From assembly GCF_947179165.1 (NCBI RefSeq), contig NC_077247.1:10503001-10567000 (forward strand): DNA of 64,000 bases. The letters run 5' to 3'. This DNA comes from Solanum dulcamara (taxonomy: Eukaryota; Streptophyta; Magnoliopsida; Solanales; Solanaceae). The translations under genes were made by a program, and so were the position numbers. Position 1 is the first letter of the stretch; the number at the start of each line of letters is the position of its first letter. The notes under the pieces were generated by a model. That model worked only from the letters and a program-made list of their open reading frames with translations, had not been told where the DNA came from and searched no databases. Positions 48,629 to 60,135 of the stretch are shown one piece after another.

Positions 48629-49069
48629 CTGCGTTCATGCCCGCAGGTATAGACACACATTTTGGAGACCCAATAGCTTAGGACTCCTACCAGTAAGTTT
48701 GGGAGAAGCTCCATTGTATCGGAGCCTAGCTGTGGTACTGGTCTCTTGATTTGTACACTCGTTTTGCTTATTTAGGGGTACGGCGGGGGCCCTGTCCCAC
48801 CTTATGTTATCATTATACTCTTAGAGGTATGTAGATATGTGTGTGGGTTGTATATGGGTTATATAGGTATGTATGTACAGTCGTACGGATATGGTTTATG
48901 TTTTGGGGGACATTTTCCCCTGTCGTGATCGTCGTGCCGGCTGAGGTGTTATCTAGTATATTTATACACTATGACTCAAACAGGGGACAGGTTTGGTTAT
49001 AGCTAGTAAGGGTATACGTGAGTGTCTAGTTCGGGCACCCATCATGGCCTACGGAGTTGGGTCGTGACA

Positions 49070-49250
49070 TTATATACCCGAACCAGATGATAAATATAAC
49101 ACTTCTAACAACCCTTCTTTCCTTGAGGCATGGAATGAATTTACCTTCAAATTGTTCTTGGGTCACAAACAAACTATTTAGCTCGTAAACTACTTCTTGT
49201 ACGCATTGTACTTTTCAAGTAAAGGTGAAGCTTAATTGTTGGTCGTTGTC
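49070..49250 (-). pseudogene. Element F protease C-terminal fragment
   Basis: The minus strand reads EGKFIPCLKERRVVRSVIFI in one frame and KCYIYHLVRV in another, matching G(K/R)FISYLKARK...GCIYHLVRVRD of the other elements. It joins directly to the spacer at 45676 once LTR G and one TTATA are removed. The protease active site is not visible upstream. Confidence 0.65.
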
Positions 49251-50730
49251 ACTCTTTCATTTGAGCTGCCAAATTATGACTAGAAAAATATTCTAGTCCC
49301 ATCAAACAAATCTTAAGTTCTGCAGCTCGTATATACTTTTTTTTGTTTTTTTGCAATAGAGTTTCCCGAATAAGAATGATGCCTCTTACAGATGACATGG
49401 AGGGTATCTCTTACAACTTTGATCCAATCATCAAAAATTTACCTTATCGATATCAAACTCATGCTGACTATTATTACCAATTCAATAGTTAACTTTATTT
49501 CTCAAAGTCAGACTTGCAACTTAGTCAAATCTCATTGTTACTGTCGACCCGACCCATTAAGGCATGTTACGAACTACATCTTATTCTCTTTTTAATTCTA
49601 GGAACTTTTGGCAGAGTTTCCTATGTATTTCTTACTATCTCAAGACTTACACGCAAGAAATACCAACAACGCCTCACAGGGCTATCACACAGATATGATA
49701 TCGTATCATAGCCACACAAGGCTCCTAATATCAATCACAAGACAAAAATAAAGAGATTGCCTCGTATATCCAACACAAACTATACTTATCACTCTTTCCT
49801 GTTTACTTTCTCTTTCCATCTTTAACTGCACATTTCAAACATACCTGTAGCATTCATACCATGTTTGACATATATTCTGTTTACAGCTACTGGTTCTTTT
49901 AACTTCTTCTGTGCATACTTTCTAACTAAACTTATCCACGACATATACGTTCAACCTATTTTCTTATTATACTTACCATAACCCACCATAATAATGGCCA
50001 ATTTGCCATTTTGTATATATAAATTCTCATTATGCTTCCTTGCTATCCAATTTTTGCCTGTAGGTGCAACTATTTTTCATCCTAGTTTGTACAATTCCCA
50101 TGAGTGGGAACGCCTTGGTCACTGTTACTCATAACTACTTAGCTATTGACTCCATTAATTTCCGTTTACCGCTATTAGGTGACAATCTATGGCAAATGTA
50201 CATACATAGGAAATTTTAATAAGGTCCCCTATACCTGTAAGCGATCAGTCCCTCATCCGATTCGGTGATCTAGGAGGTAAAGTGTGCTCCCCGTCATCGT
50301 CTTTCTGCCATCTACTCATCTGCCCTTCATCATCTTCTTCATTTGAATCCGGGGAACATAGATAATCGGGTAACTCCTGGTTTACCGATGACCAGGACAA
50401 GGGGCTAGAATATTCTGTAACACTTACCGGGGTAGCCGGTCTGACGTAGTGTTCTGCCATAAGAGCAACTGGTATAGCTTTCGGGACCACCTCCTTAGAT
50501 ATCAAACACTCTGGGGAAATTATTGTTGGGTCCTCCGAGGGGCCGGTCCTAATGGAATAACTAGGGCTCCTCCTACTCGACCTTAGATCCTGAGGTCCCA
50601 AATTTACCCTAGGGGCCTTCTCTGCACCCTCCCCCCACTGTCTGAAGCTGGCATCTTCATTTTTCACAAATATCTGCACCTACCTACAGGAAAATAGGTT
50701 AGAAACAATCTTTTCTTGGAGGCATCGCTG
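49250..50730 (-). other. Unrecognised segment in place of element F gag
   Basis: Between the leader with a gag-like start (50730) and the protease fragment (49250) there should be roughly 1.5 kb of gag and protease active site. Instead I see sequence with no resemblance to capsid or CCHC knuckles. It contains one 144-codon frame (50245-50679) and otherwise AT-rich noncoding DNA. Splice-like signals occur: an acceptor ending GTAGGTGCAG before the ORF, and a donor-like ACAGGTATAG after it. It could be a captured host fragment, another decayed element or a diverged gag. Boundaries are approximate. Confidence 0.5.
50245..50679 (-). CDS. 144-codon ORF of unknown function inside element F
   Basis: The frame is open without stops, unusual in this decayed region. 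The first ATG gives MQIFVKNEDASFRQWGEGAE; upstream the same frame stays open to 50855 only with a separate start. The protein is hydrophilic, with Ser/Pro-rich middle parts (RSSRRSPSYSIRTGPSEDPT; RPATPVSVTEYSSPLSWSSV) and an acidic stretch (SPDSNEEDDEGQMSRWQKDD), so it is probably disordered. There is no membrane segment, no zinc knuckle and no gag resemblance. A splice-acceptor-like CTGTAGGTAGGTGCAG sits at its start and TTACAGGTATAG just after its stop. It could be an exon of a captured gene or chance. Confidence 0.35.
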   Translation of the reverse strand: MQIFVKNEDASFRQWGEGAEKAPRVNLGPQDLRSSRRSPSYSIRTGPSEDPTIISPECLISKEVVPKAIPVALMAEHYVRPATPVSVTEYSSPLSWSSVNQELPDYLCSPDSNEEDDEGQMSRWQKDDDGEHTLPPRSPNRMRD

Positions 50731-50930
50731 TACATATAATAGTCCGTTAAGGAGGAATTATCGTGATAATAAAGCTCTATCGTATTATTTAAAGTAAAAA
50801 AGGAAAGATAGCATCCTAAATGTCCTATAGCTTTTTGTTTATAGATGTGGTGCACAACACACCAATAAATAAGACTCTACTAGACACGGTCTGTAGACAC
50901 TCCGAGAATGAACTGCTCTGATTCGACTTT
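50700..50930 (-). other. Element F 5' leader, gag start and degenerate primer binding site
   Basis: On the minus strand, after the LTR: CGAATCAGAGCAGTTCATTC, where AATCAGAGC fits the end of the initiator tRNA-Met complement. The leader (GTTGTGCACCACATCTATAA, ACATTTAGGATGC) is of a kind common in Solanaceae gypsy elements. At about 50728 ATGCCTCCAAGAAAAGA gives MPPRK, the usual gag start, but the frame closes after a few codons and no gag follows. Confidence 0.6.
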
Positions 50931-53832
50931 TGTCATGATCCAACCTCATATACTACAACTGGGGTCTGACCTAGACCCCCGTATACATACATCTCATATG
51001 TAGTCAAACCAAACTACGAAAAACATGATAACATACATAAGAACTCCAATGGGTCATGACCTCTTCATATAAATGCATCTCTATCGTTTGTCCCCTGAGG
51101 AGTTGTCCTAATCATCTCATGAAGGGACATGCAAGCCGATAAGGCTGCCATTTGTTATTAATATTTACAACACATCGTATAGACACAGCTGAAGAAAACT
51201 TACTTACAACCCACATACACATGTCTATAGACCTCTAAGAGTATTAATGGTATCATATGGCGGTATAGGAACCCCGCCGTACCCCTGAATGAATGAATAT
51301 ATACATCAAAAATATTAATACCAACAAGCTAGGCTCCGGCACAATGGAGCACTCCAAAATGGCTGAATGGGAAGCCTAAGCTGGCGGATCCCCAAAATGC
51401 GTGTCTGTACCTATGGGCATGAAACGCAGCCCCCCGAAGAAAAAGGGCCAGCACGGAATACTTACTAAGTATATAAAGCCTAAGAACATTAAGTATAAAT
51501 GAATCATGGAAACAGTCTCAATAATTGAATGCATCTGTGGCCAATATGTGATAATATCTCCATAACTCTATATAATTGAATTTACCTTTATGGTGTATGG
51601 CAGGCATAGACTATAGTGTAACAGTTAGTGTTGTGGAACATATAGCCCATCCCTACATAATATAATAGTACCGAGGAACGTCCGGCCCGATCCATATATA
51701 TAACATGTTAGTGCCGAGGAACGTACGACCCAATCCATATATAATATAATAGTGCCGAGGAACCTACGACCCGATCCATATATATAATATAACATATTAG
51801 TTCCAAGGAATGTACGGCCCAATCCATATATAATATAATACATATACATATATGTAAAACACGAAAACATATCATACATCCCTTGAATATCATCATAAAG
51901 TATGTTAAAGAGCCTCAAGAATCATAGTCATATGTCACTATAGTATGAGACATCTTATAGAAATCCGAACACTAATTATCATAGAATCCCTAAGAATGGA
52001 AATGGGTATATATCGGCTATTATCTAACATACCAAAAACTTGAGGGGGAGGCTCAATCACTTGAGAATTGTAATATCAAGACGTGAATAAGGATCATGAA
52101 GCACACTCAAGGCTTATGAATAGAATTACCCCAAACTTCATATACATATCATTCCTTTCTTATATCTAAGACATGCCAAAAGAAAAGAGGGATAACTTTA
52201 CATACTTACTACTTCCCATCACATAGAAGACTTGAGAGGCAATAACTCAATTATTGTAGGAGTTCTAACATCAAGAAATGGATAAGAGTCATGAATCATA
52301 CTTGGAGATTTATGAATGGAATTTCCCCCAAAGCTCATATCATATATCACTTATGTCTAAGACATGCCAAGAGAAAAGAGGAATAGCTTTACATACCTGT
52401 TATAGATCAACCGCAACCAAGCTTGCTTCGTTACCCTTTTAACCTATTTAACAGGAAAGTAACACTATTATTAATAAACTTTGACTTTCCAGCTTCTAAA
52501 TCTACAACCAATTACCTATAGGAATCACTTCCTCGTTCACACTTCTAGATTAGTAAATTTATTCGTTAAGAAGTTGATAGAAATCGGGCAGCATTTCCCC
52601 TATATAACTCGCCCTATCCAAACTTCCAATTCACCTATGATTAGCACAGTCACACCAACAACAACAACAACCATCCATATATTATAAAACCACTTCAACA
52701 CTATTCAATCCAAGTTCCAAACACCCTACCTAAAACCACAACATCAAAGTTTTTAATCTTTATTTCGTAAAATTACAACCACATGGAAAGGAGCATAACA
52801 TGGCTGCAAGAGGAAGCACTTATACTCATTTATAACGACATTTAAATCCCTACAACATATACAAATTACCCTTAAATTTAATACCATGATAACGACAACA
52901 CTAATCAAACTTTAATCCAACTAGAACAGCCTCAATTCTGTCCATTTAAAACGTCAACAATAACTGTGTAATTGTTTTACCTCCAACTTCACTTAATACA
53001 AATTAATCTCTCTATTAAAACATCATTAACTCCAATTTGAAAGGAAGAAACCCTACCTTAGCAGCTTGGCTCCGCAACTCGACTGAAAATTGATGGACTT
53101 CTCATTGAACCTCCTTACTTCCCCAACGATGAATCCCATGTAAATAATCACCTTCTAATGGGTCGAGATTACCTTAGAGAATTAATTTACGGAGCAAGAC
53201 TTGAAGCCCCTTCTTGCTTCAGCCATGGCCAAAAGTTGTCATGGCTTGAACTCTCTTTCTTTCTCTTTTTTTTTCTAAGTCTAATGTTAAGGAAAGGATG
53301 AACTAAGAACAAGCTCTTAGTCACTACTTGGATTTATACACCACTTTTGAAGGTTACACGTGTTAGCCCCCTAGGGTGATATGTTTCCAACTCCTATTGG
53401 TCCACCTCATCCATGCACCAACCAGTTGTTGCCACGTGTCTTGGTAGGGTCCACTTTCTAAGTAGGTCCATCACCTACTTACTTTTTTTCATAGGTTCAT
53501 AATCCCGTCTCACTTTAAGAACTTATGTGATCCTTGCTACTTAAGTTCGATATCTACTTAAGTATCTTAATTATGTAAGACATCCAAATCAGTAGCTTAC
53601 GCAAGTAGGTTGATTACCACGACTCACTACTTGGCCTCCAACTCCTTTCAAATCCTTCCAAACCTATTTCCAACCATCAGTACTCACTTAGAACTAGCCT
53701 ATGCAAAATATATGGCGTTACATCCTCCCTTCCTTAGAGTTATTTGATAACGTCATGAATAACATGGATCACATGGTAACTTTAGAGAAGCTAAATAAAT
53801 GTTCCCATGTACCATGAGTGTGGGGTATAACA
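50931..53832 (-). repeat. Element F 5' LTR
   Basis: It is 2902 bp, TGTCATGATCC to GGGGTATAACA. The five-unit array lies at 51630-51830. Two ~200-bp units with CTAAGACATGCCAARAGAAAAG (about 52167 and 52361) are absent from the other LTR. TATA is at 53333-53340 on the minus strand, with ACACGTGT at 53356-53363. Confidence 0.9.
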
Positions 53833-54240
53833 ATCAACAACAACATTAGCTTTACCTGGATGGTAGAGAATACTCATGTCATAATCCTTGAGCAACTCCA
53901 GCCATCTCCTCTGCCTCAAGTTCAACTCTTTTTGACTAAATACATACTACAATCTCTTGTGATCTGTGAACACATCTACAAGCCCACATTAAAGATAATG
54001 GGGCCAAATCTTGAGAGCAAATACTACCGTTGCCAATTCGAGGTCATGAGTCAGATAATTCCTCTCGTGAATCTTAAGATGCCTGGAAGCATAAGCTACA
54101 ACCTTACCTTTCTACATCAAAACACAACCCTATCCAACTCTGGATGTATTATAATAACTGACGAAGCCATTTGTTCCCTTGGGTAGGGAAAAACCGAAAT
54201 AGTAGTCAACCTCATTTTCAATTCTTGAAAACTCTTATCA
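53833..54240 (-). pseudogene. Element E RNase H, N-terminal and central piece
   Basis: It resumes E's RNase H after F: from the right, a QRNFLILYCDA-like decayed start, [24 protein letters not shown] sequence, TYDLELAT with the Glu, LWPHYL, and [18 protein letters not shown]. Several stops lie between. The split in mid-domain locates F's insertion. Confidence 0.75.
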
Positions 54241-54900
54241 TAAGCATCGGACTATTGAAACTTAGTCTTCTTATGAATCAATTTAGTCAATGGCAATGAT
54301 ATGGATAAAAATCACTCAACAACCCTACTATAATAACCAGCCAATCCCAAGAAACTTTTTATATTTGTCGGAGACGTGGGTCTAGGTCAGTCCTTTACTG
54401 CTTCAATCTTCTATAAATCCACTCGAATACCATCACCAGAAATAATATAGCCTAAGAATCCCACTGATGCAAGCCAAACTCACACTTCGAAAACTTAGCA
54501 TATAAATCTCCATCCTTGAGAGTTTTAAGAATAATTATGAGATTGTTAGTATAATCCTCCTCACTTCTCGAATAGATCAGAATGTCATTGATAAATACGA
54601 TAATAAACATGTCTAGATACAGCTTGAATACTCTATTCATGAGGTCTATAAATATTGTAGGAGCATTAGTCAACCCAAAGTACATAATTAGGAACTCATA
54701 GTGACCATACCTGGTTTGTAAAGCTGTCTTCGGAATGTCACTTTTTCTCACTTTCAACTGATGATAGCCTAATTTGAGGTCTATCTTAGAGAAACTGGTG
54801 GTACCCTAAAGTTTGATCGAACAAGTCATCTATTCTCAGAAGAGGGTACTTATTTTTTATGGTAACCTTGTCCAACTAATGCTTGTTAATACACATTCTC
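54240..54900 (-). pseudogene. Element E reverse transcriptase
   Basis: The open part 54452-54757 holds [40 protein letters not shown], and the catalytic box [14 protein letters not shown], in which the first Asp of FIDD is Asn at a former Cp[15 protein letters not shown] follows. The thumb is at 54240-54450 through stops. The fingers ([14 protein letters not shown]) are broken by a frameshift at about 54800. Confidence 0.83.
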
Positions 54901-55640
54901 AAGGAACCATCTTTCTTTCGCATAAATAGGACATAAGCACCCCAAGGTGAGACACTCGACCTAATGAATCCTTATCTAAAAGATCTTTCAACTGCTTTTT
55001 TAGCCCATTTAACTTTATAGGGGCCAAATTATATGGCGGAATATAAATAGGTTGAGTATTGGGAAGAACATCTATTCCGAAGTCTATCTCCCTATCGAGA
55101 AGGACTCTAGGTAAATTCTTAGGAAAGACTTCAAGAAACTCACTCACAACTGAAACTGACTGAAAGGGTGGTGTTTCCACACTATCATCTTTATATAGAT
55201 ACACCCTTTAGAGACTAACTTTTTAGCCTTAAGGTATGAAATGAATCGACCCATAGGTAAAGATGGACTACCCCTGCACTCAATAACTGGTTCATTCAAA
55301 AATAGAAACTTGACAACTCTAATTCTATAATCAACTGAGGCATAACAAACATAAAGCAGTACATGCCGAGAATGAAATTGAAGTCAACCATGTCTAACTC
55401 AACTAAGTCTACAAAAGTATCTTTATGATAAGTAGACACTATACAATCTCGATAGACTCTCTTAGCTAGAATAGACTTACTAATAGGAGTAGAAACACTG
55501 AATGGCTCTAAGATTCATTCGGAAAGGATTCCAAACTTTACAGCTATATAAGGAGTCACAAAAGACAAAGTATCACCAGGATCAAATAATTCATAAACAT
55601 CTTGAGAAAAGGCTCAAAGTATACCAGTGACAATGTCTAG
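54899..55640 (-). pseudogene. Element E protease and RT N-terminus
   Basis: The ORF 54899-55204 covers [40 protein letters not shown] and the start of RT. The protease lies at 55210-55640 in broken frames: on the minus strand an LFDPGDTLSFVTPYIAVKFG-like active-site region near 55570-55600, and a NFILGMYCFMFVMPQLIIEL-type flap region. Confidence 0.75.
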
Positions 55641-56640
55641 CGAATTCTCTTGGTCATGGCAATTTTCTATAGCATATAGACCATTTAGACCACTGCCTAC
55701 CCCCAAATTGGTGGTGCTATCGAAGAATATTTGGATATGTTTCCCTCATTACCTTGATTCGACATGGGACATTCTTTTAGAAAATGACCCAACTTCCCAC
55801 ACTTGTAAAACCCATTAGTGACGACAAGACACTCTCTCGAATGTGACCTCTTAAACTTACTACAAGGCGGCTTCCATGAAAAACTCTGGACCATACTTCC
55901 CTGGGAGTAAGAGTCTTGAGCTCTGAAATTTAGGTTACCTTGAGATCTCTGGTCATTTCTGTTATTAGTTCCAAGTGCACTTACTGAAGATAGTGCATAA
56001 TGAGAAGACCTCTTCTGAAAAGAACAAGCGGTTGCCATTTCCATCCTTCTGATGGTTTGACTCATAACCTGTGGACTTTACTTTTTTCTCTAATGTTCAT
56101 TCCTATCCTTTTTCTTGTTCTCCTCAACATATCGCTTATACACCATGAGTCTAGAGTTGTCCATAACTGAAATCAACAAAGCTGTCTGACACTCTTTCTT
56201 CACATATTTGCACAAACCCAAAACAAACTTTCTCATCTTGGCTCTTGCATCGGGAACCATCTTTGGAGCATATCTAGACATCAAAATAAACTTGAGGCTA
56301 TACTCCTTGAAAGACATCCCTTCCTACTTTATATTCACAAACTCTTCTACCTTTGCCTATCTCATCTGTTGCAGAAAGAAGTGATCTAGGAATGCATTTT
56401 TGAACACATCCTACATCGTAGGCTCAACATCCTCACCACTGGACCCAATGAAGACTGATGGGTTCATCCTTAGAAAATCACTAATCCGATTAGTAGCAGA
56501 TGGATCTTAAGAATTAGAGATGGGCCCTGGAGTATTTTTATGAACAGACTGTACAGCCATCAACTAGGTGAGCATAGAGACAGCTCCCCTAAATTCTTCT
56601 TCCGAAGTCATGGTATGCTAAGCATTCTGTGGAACCTCTT
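55640..56640 (-). pseudogene. Element E gag
   Basis: The nucleocapsid ORF 55697-56065 has CSKFKRSHSREC and YKCGKLGHFLKEC, two zinc-knuckle-like motifs, the second a full CX2CX4HX4C. The capsid end is at 56090-56317 (MSFKEYSLKFILMSRYAPKM, KMRKFVLGLCKYVKKECQTA, RLMVYKRYVEENKKKDR). N-terminal capsid at 56320-56640 is in broken frames. The knuckles bind genomic RNA during packaging. Confidence 0.82.
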
Positions 56641-56963
56641 ATATCGCATTATAATTCTTATTTTCAACTTCTCGGGCTCAGTTGGGGGTCTGCATTCCAG
56701 ATAATTTTTAGAATCTCATTCTTCGGCTATGTTCCTCTAACTAAAAGTTCTTTTGGAAAGTATGATCTGAAATTGTGAAACGCACGAATTGGATGGAGAT
56801 TTCATAGAGTTAAACTCTATAGCATGAACTGGAGTATGAAAAAAGTAAAACAATTCCTAAAAGTCTTGAAGCCTCCCTATTATAGGAGTGGTACACTTCA
56901 CATCGAAAAAAAGGACTCTACTAGACTTGGCTTTATAGATATCCTAGGACTCCTAAACTCTAT

Positions 56964-56975
56964 ACTATAATACCA
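56964..56975 (-). other. Element E primer binding site, degenerate
   Basis: The minus strand reads TGGTATTATAGT four bases from the LTR, sharing TGGTAT and several later positions with the initiator tRNA-Met complement. Confidence 0.5.
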
Positions 56976-56979
56976 AGTT

Positions 56980-57583
56980 TGTCATGCCCCGAGTCTACGT
57001 CCTAGGTGTGACCAGCAATTAGAAATCATTTTCGATTCCTAAGCAAACCCTTGGTTTGGCTGAATCAGTAAACGAAAGACTTACTCATGAAAAGCATGCT
57101 CAGATGGGTACAATAAGTGTGAATGAGCTTAACAATCTCAAGTTTTAAACTCAAAGCTCAAATAAATAGGTAAGACATAATTCAACTTTTTCAAAACATA
57201 ACTCAAAAGAATAAAACTAAATAATTCAACTCTGTCTAACTAGTCTATGAAGCCTCTAAGACTGACTCCAAAGTGGGTACCGAGAAAGGCCCACGTCTAC
57301 CTCAAACTAAAAAGTAAATAACTGAAATAAAAGATTGAAATAAGACTTAAGAGTGCCTCTGAATGAAAAAGGTCTCACCAAATGCTGGATGGAAACTCGA
57401 TCTTGAATGATATGCCTGTTAAAGATCTCTATCACCTTGGTCTATATCACAAAACAATGCAGTGCCAAGTGGCATCAAAACATGGAATGTACGATATATA
57501 AAATAGCTGAACAGAAACTTATTCATAGATACCCAACATCAAGAAATCAACTCTAAAAATAGCTTGACTCAAATAAAGCATAA
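56980..57583 (-). repeat. Element E 5' LTR, first ~600 bp
   Basis: It starts TGTCATGCCCCGAGTCTACG. It is cut at 57583 by insertion of H; the remainder should lie beyond the window. It cannot be aligned to the other E LTR because only the opposite end survives there. Confidence 0.75.
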
Positions 57584-59860
57584 TGTCACGACCCGACCTA
57601 CTAGTACACCTACTAGACCCATACTCATTACGAATGTGTTCACTAGGCATCTTACTTAGCAACCTTCTACTTAGGATGTAACACGGCGATCGAAAGCCTA
57701 AAGGATTCCATCCAAGCCATCTTAGCATACATGGCATACATAAGGCAATTAAACATAATGAAATGAAATGGAAGAAACAACTCAAAAATGAAAGTCTAAG
57801 GAAGGAGTAATACTCAAATCAATGTCCAAAATGGACTTCATCGCTTGCAACGTCTAAACATGCCTCTAATTATATACTTGATGGGGCTTTAGGAAAATCT
57901 CCTAGCGCACTCAAATAATAAAACAAAAGTCAAAGTGATTAATATAAAAGAAGCCCCGTCCTCAGCAAATAAGGACTCACCAATGACAACTCATGAATGC
58001 TATGTCAACTTTAGCCATGAATAGGATAAACATCGCCCACTCCTACATTATCAGATAATGTTGGAAAAATATGCATTAGTACATAAAAGGTACTAAGTAT
58101 GTGAGATATGCATGAAAAATAAACATAGGGCGTAATCAATATGAATCATGGGATGCAAGACCAATATCTTTTAAGACATGTATAAAATCATGAAAACATT
58201 CATCTCATTGGTCAATACATTATAAAAAATCTCATATTCATCATAAAAACTCATAACTCAACTGAAACTGTGTGGCATAAGACCATTAACCGACATCTTA
58301 AGACTATGTGAGCTATAACATAAAATTCGATGTAACTCCCACATCGATAAGAGAGAGGCTACTTGCCAAAGTAGACTCTATGAGAACAACTTTAAGTTTG
58401 TGAGCTATATGTGGATCCACTAGCTACTCCATGAAGGCAACCTATGGGGGCAACATAATTTGGGACTTTAGGTTGCTACTAGGATTTCCTTGGGTAACTA
58501 ACTATGTTACCGGACCGAACCCCACCTACAAGTCCTCTCGGTTCTTAGTCAATATCCCAATGGATTTTATTAAAAATATAGAAGCAGCATCATTAACTTC
58601 ATTCGAAAGAAATCATTAGAGTAGCTCATTAACTTTAATGATTCATAAAAATCCATAAAGTTTAGTGAGAATTGTCCTTATCACCATCTAAATATGATTG
58701 TGTCAGAATTTTTCTTATCATAATATAATAACTTTCTTGGATCATCATTATAACTTTCATCATCAAATACATAAATCTCAACTCATTCATTAAAGCTTTA
58801 CTTTGAAAATCATAGAACTTCATAATCATAACTCATGTAACTAATCATTGAAAGTAACTTCATGCATAGGCATTCATAATTCAACTTAAAATCATGTAAT
58901 TTATATAGAATCATGCTTGTAATGATCATTGATAGCAATTTGAAATAAAATTGAAACAGCAATCCAATTCATCAAAACTAGGGTTATAACCAATGAAATT
59001 TATAAAGGTCTTTGAAGAAAACATTGGGATTCCATGGGTGAAAGGAACCCATGGATCAATCCCTACATACCTTTACCTTGATTAGCCTAAATTATAGAAA
59101 TTAAAAGCTTGACCTTGAAGAACCCTTGAATTGCTTGTGGAAGAAGAAGGAGATTTTGAGAGAAGACTTGAGAGAGAGTGTTTTGTGATTTTGGGATTAT
59201 GGAGAGAATAAGATAGTTAGAAGACTTTAGGGTAGTTAATAGGTATGAATCTAGTCGCAAAAATCATTCATATTCATTAATGACATAAAGGGAAAAGACT
59301 AAAATAACCCTTACTAAAACTGAATCTGAAACCCAGGATAGACCCTCATCACGGACCGTTAAAGGCACCACGGTCTGTCGTCCCCTCTATGATAAAGGAC
59401 TTGGGAATTTCTGAAAAGATTTTGGGAAGGTTGCCCACCACGAGACTTACCATAGCCCCTTATGGGCATGGGCACCACGGTCCGTGGTGGTCCACCATGG
59501 TGTTTGCCTAGCAGTAGTGGTTTTAGGACCTCCTCCACGGAGACCTTCACAGTCAGTAGATGTCATCACGGTCCGTAAACATGGGTTGTGGTTAAGATTC
59601 TGCCAGGAACCTATAGAGGTGTCCACCAAAGGAGCCATAACATTCTGTGGAGTGGACCACAGCTCGTGGTGGACCTTCGTGGTCTGCAACTCTAGAATCA
59701 TTTGGCTAGGCATGGACCACGGTGGCCCTACATGGCCCATGGTGCTTTTCACGGCCCGTAATGGGTCCTGTGAAGACCATTTGGTGCAAAAAGCTATATT
59801 TTATAGGAATTTCATCTTTTGTTCCTCATTTTTCATCTTTTCAAGTTCCGAGATCTTACA
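57584..59860 (-). repeat. Element H 3' LTR
   Basis: It is 2277 bp, TGTCACGACCCGACC to GAGATCTTACA, followed by the polypurine tract ATATCTCCCCCTTGAG. A region at 59340-59790 is rich in CCACGG/CCGTGG motifs, including CACCACGG-T-CCGTGGTG at 59473-59489. Overlapping 101- and 142-codon frames there on opposite strands are by-products of that composition. Confidence 0.88.
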
Positions 59861-60135
59861 ATATCTCCCCCTTGAGAACATTCGTGCTCGAATGGGACTC
59901 AAGCTAGCATGAATGGAATAGGAAAACCATAACAGCCCAACATGAATGCAAAGCATCTCGATAATGAAATAAACATGAAATATTTAATCTCAGCCTAAAA
60001 CATGACTTTAAAACTAATTTCATGAACATGAATGCATATGAAACCATGAGAACAACTGAAACAACGATTTGGGCTGGTTGGATCATAAAGGAACTAAATA
60101 CCCCAACTATGCACGAAAGGAAAAAGATGGGGATA

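Larger units (their letters stand above)
45677..49069 (+). mobile_element. Solo LTR G, 3393 bp, inserted in element F
   Basis: It starts TGTTACACCCC and ends GTTGGGTCGTGACA. A perfect TTATA target duplication flanks it (45672-45676 and 49070-49074), and F's protease reading continues on the far side. No coding region is inside. It shares with F's LTRs, in opposite orientation, the CACGTG repeats, TATA, repeated GAGTCCC...GGGTACGT blocks and a GC hairpin, so the two are related families. Small ORFs (46177-46380, 48555-48749 and others) are incidental. Confidence 0.92.
40415..53832 (-). mobile_element. Element F: chromovirus with both LTRs, gag replaced and RT core deleted
   Basis: LTRs at 40415-43029 and 50931-53832 flank integrase, RNase H, RT remnants and a 5' leader on the minus strand. 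Target duplication is ACCAA (40410-40414) and ATCAA (53833-53837), one C-to-T change. It lies inside the RNase H of E. Solo LTR G interrupts it. Large parts of RT and nearly all of protease and gag are missing, and an unrecognised segment takes the place of gag. Confidence 0.88.
35708..56979 (-). mobile_element. Element E (chromovirus), interrupted by a solo LTR and by element F
   Basis: Internal parts are 35708-36011, 38959-40414 and 53833-56979, read on the minus strand as integrase, RNase H, RT, protease, gag and primer binding site. They join in register across both insertions. The LTR starting at 56980 is its 5' LTR. Its gag has more divergent residues than A-C, so E is a separate family in the same clade. 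Confidence 0.82.

Noticed and set aside
59447..59912. Overlapping 101- and 142-codon frames on opposite strands
   Set aside because: They fall in the CpG/palindrome-rich part of the H LTR, where stops are rare by composition; the matching place in B is not open over the same span.
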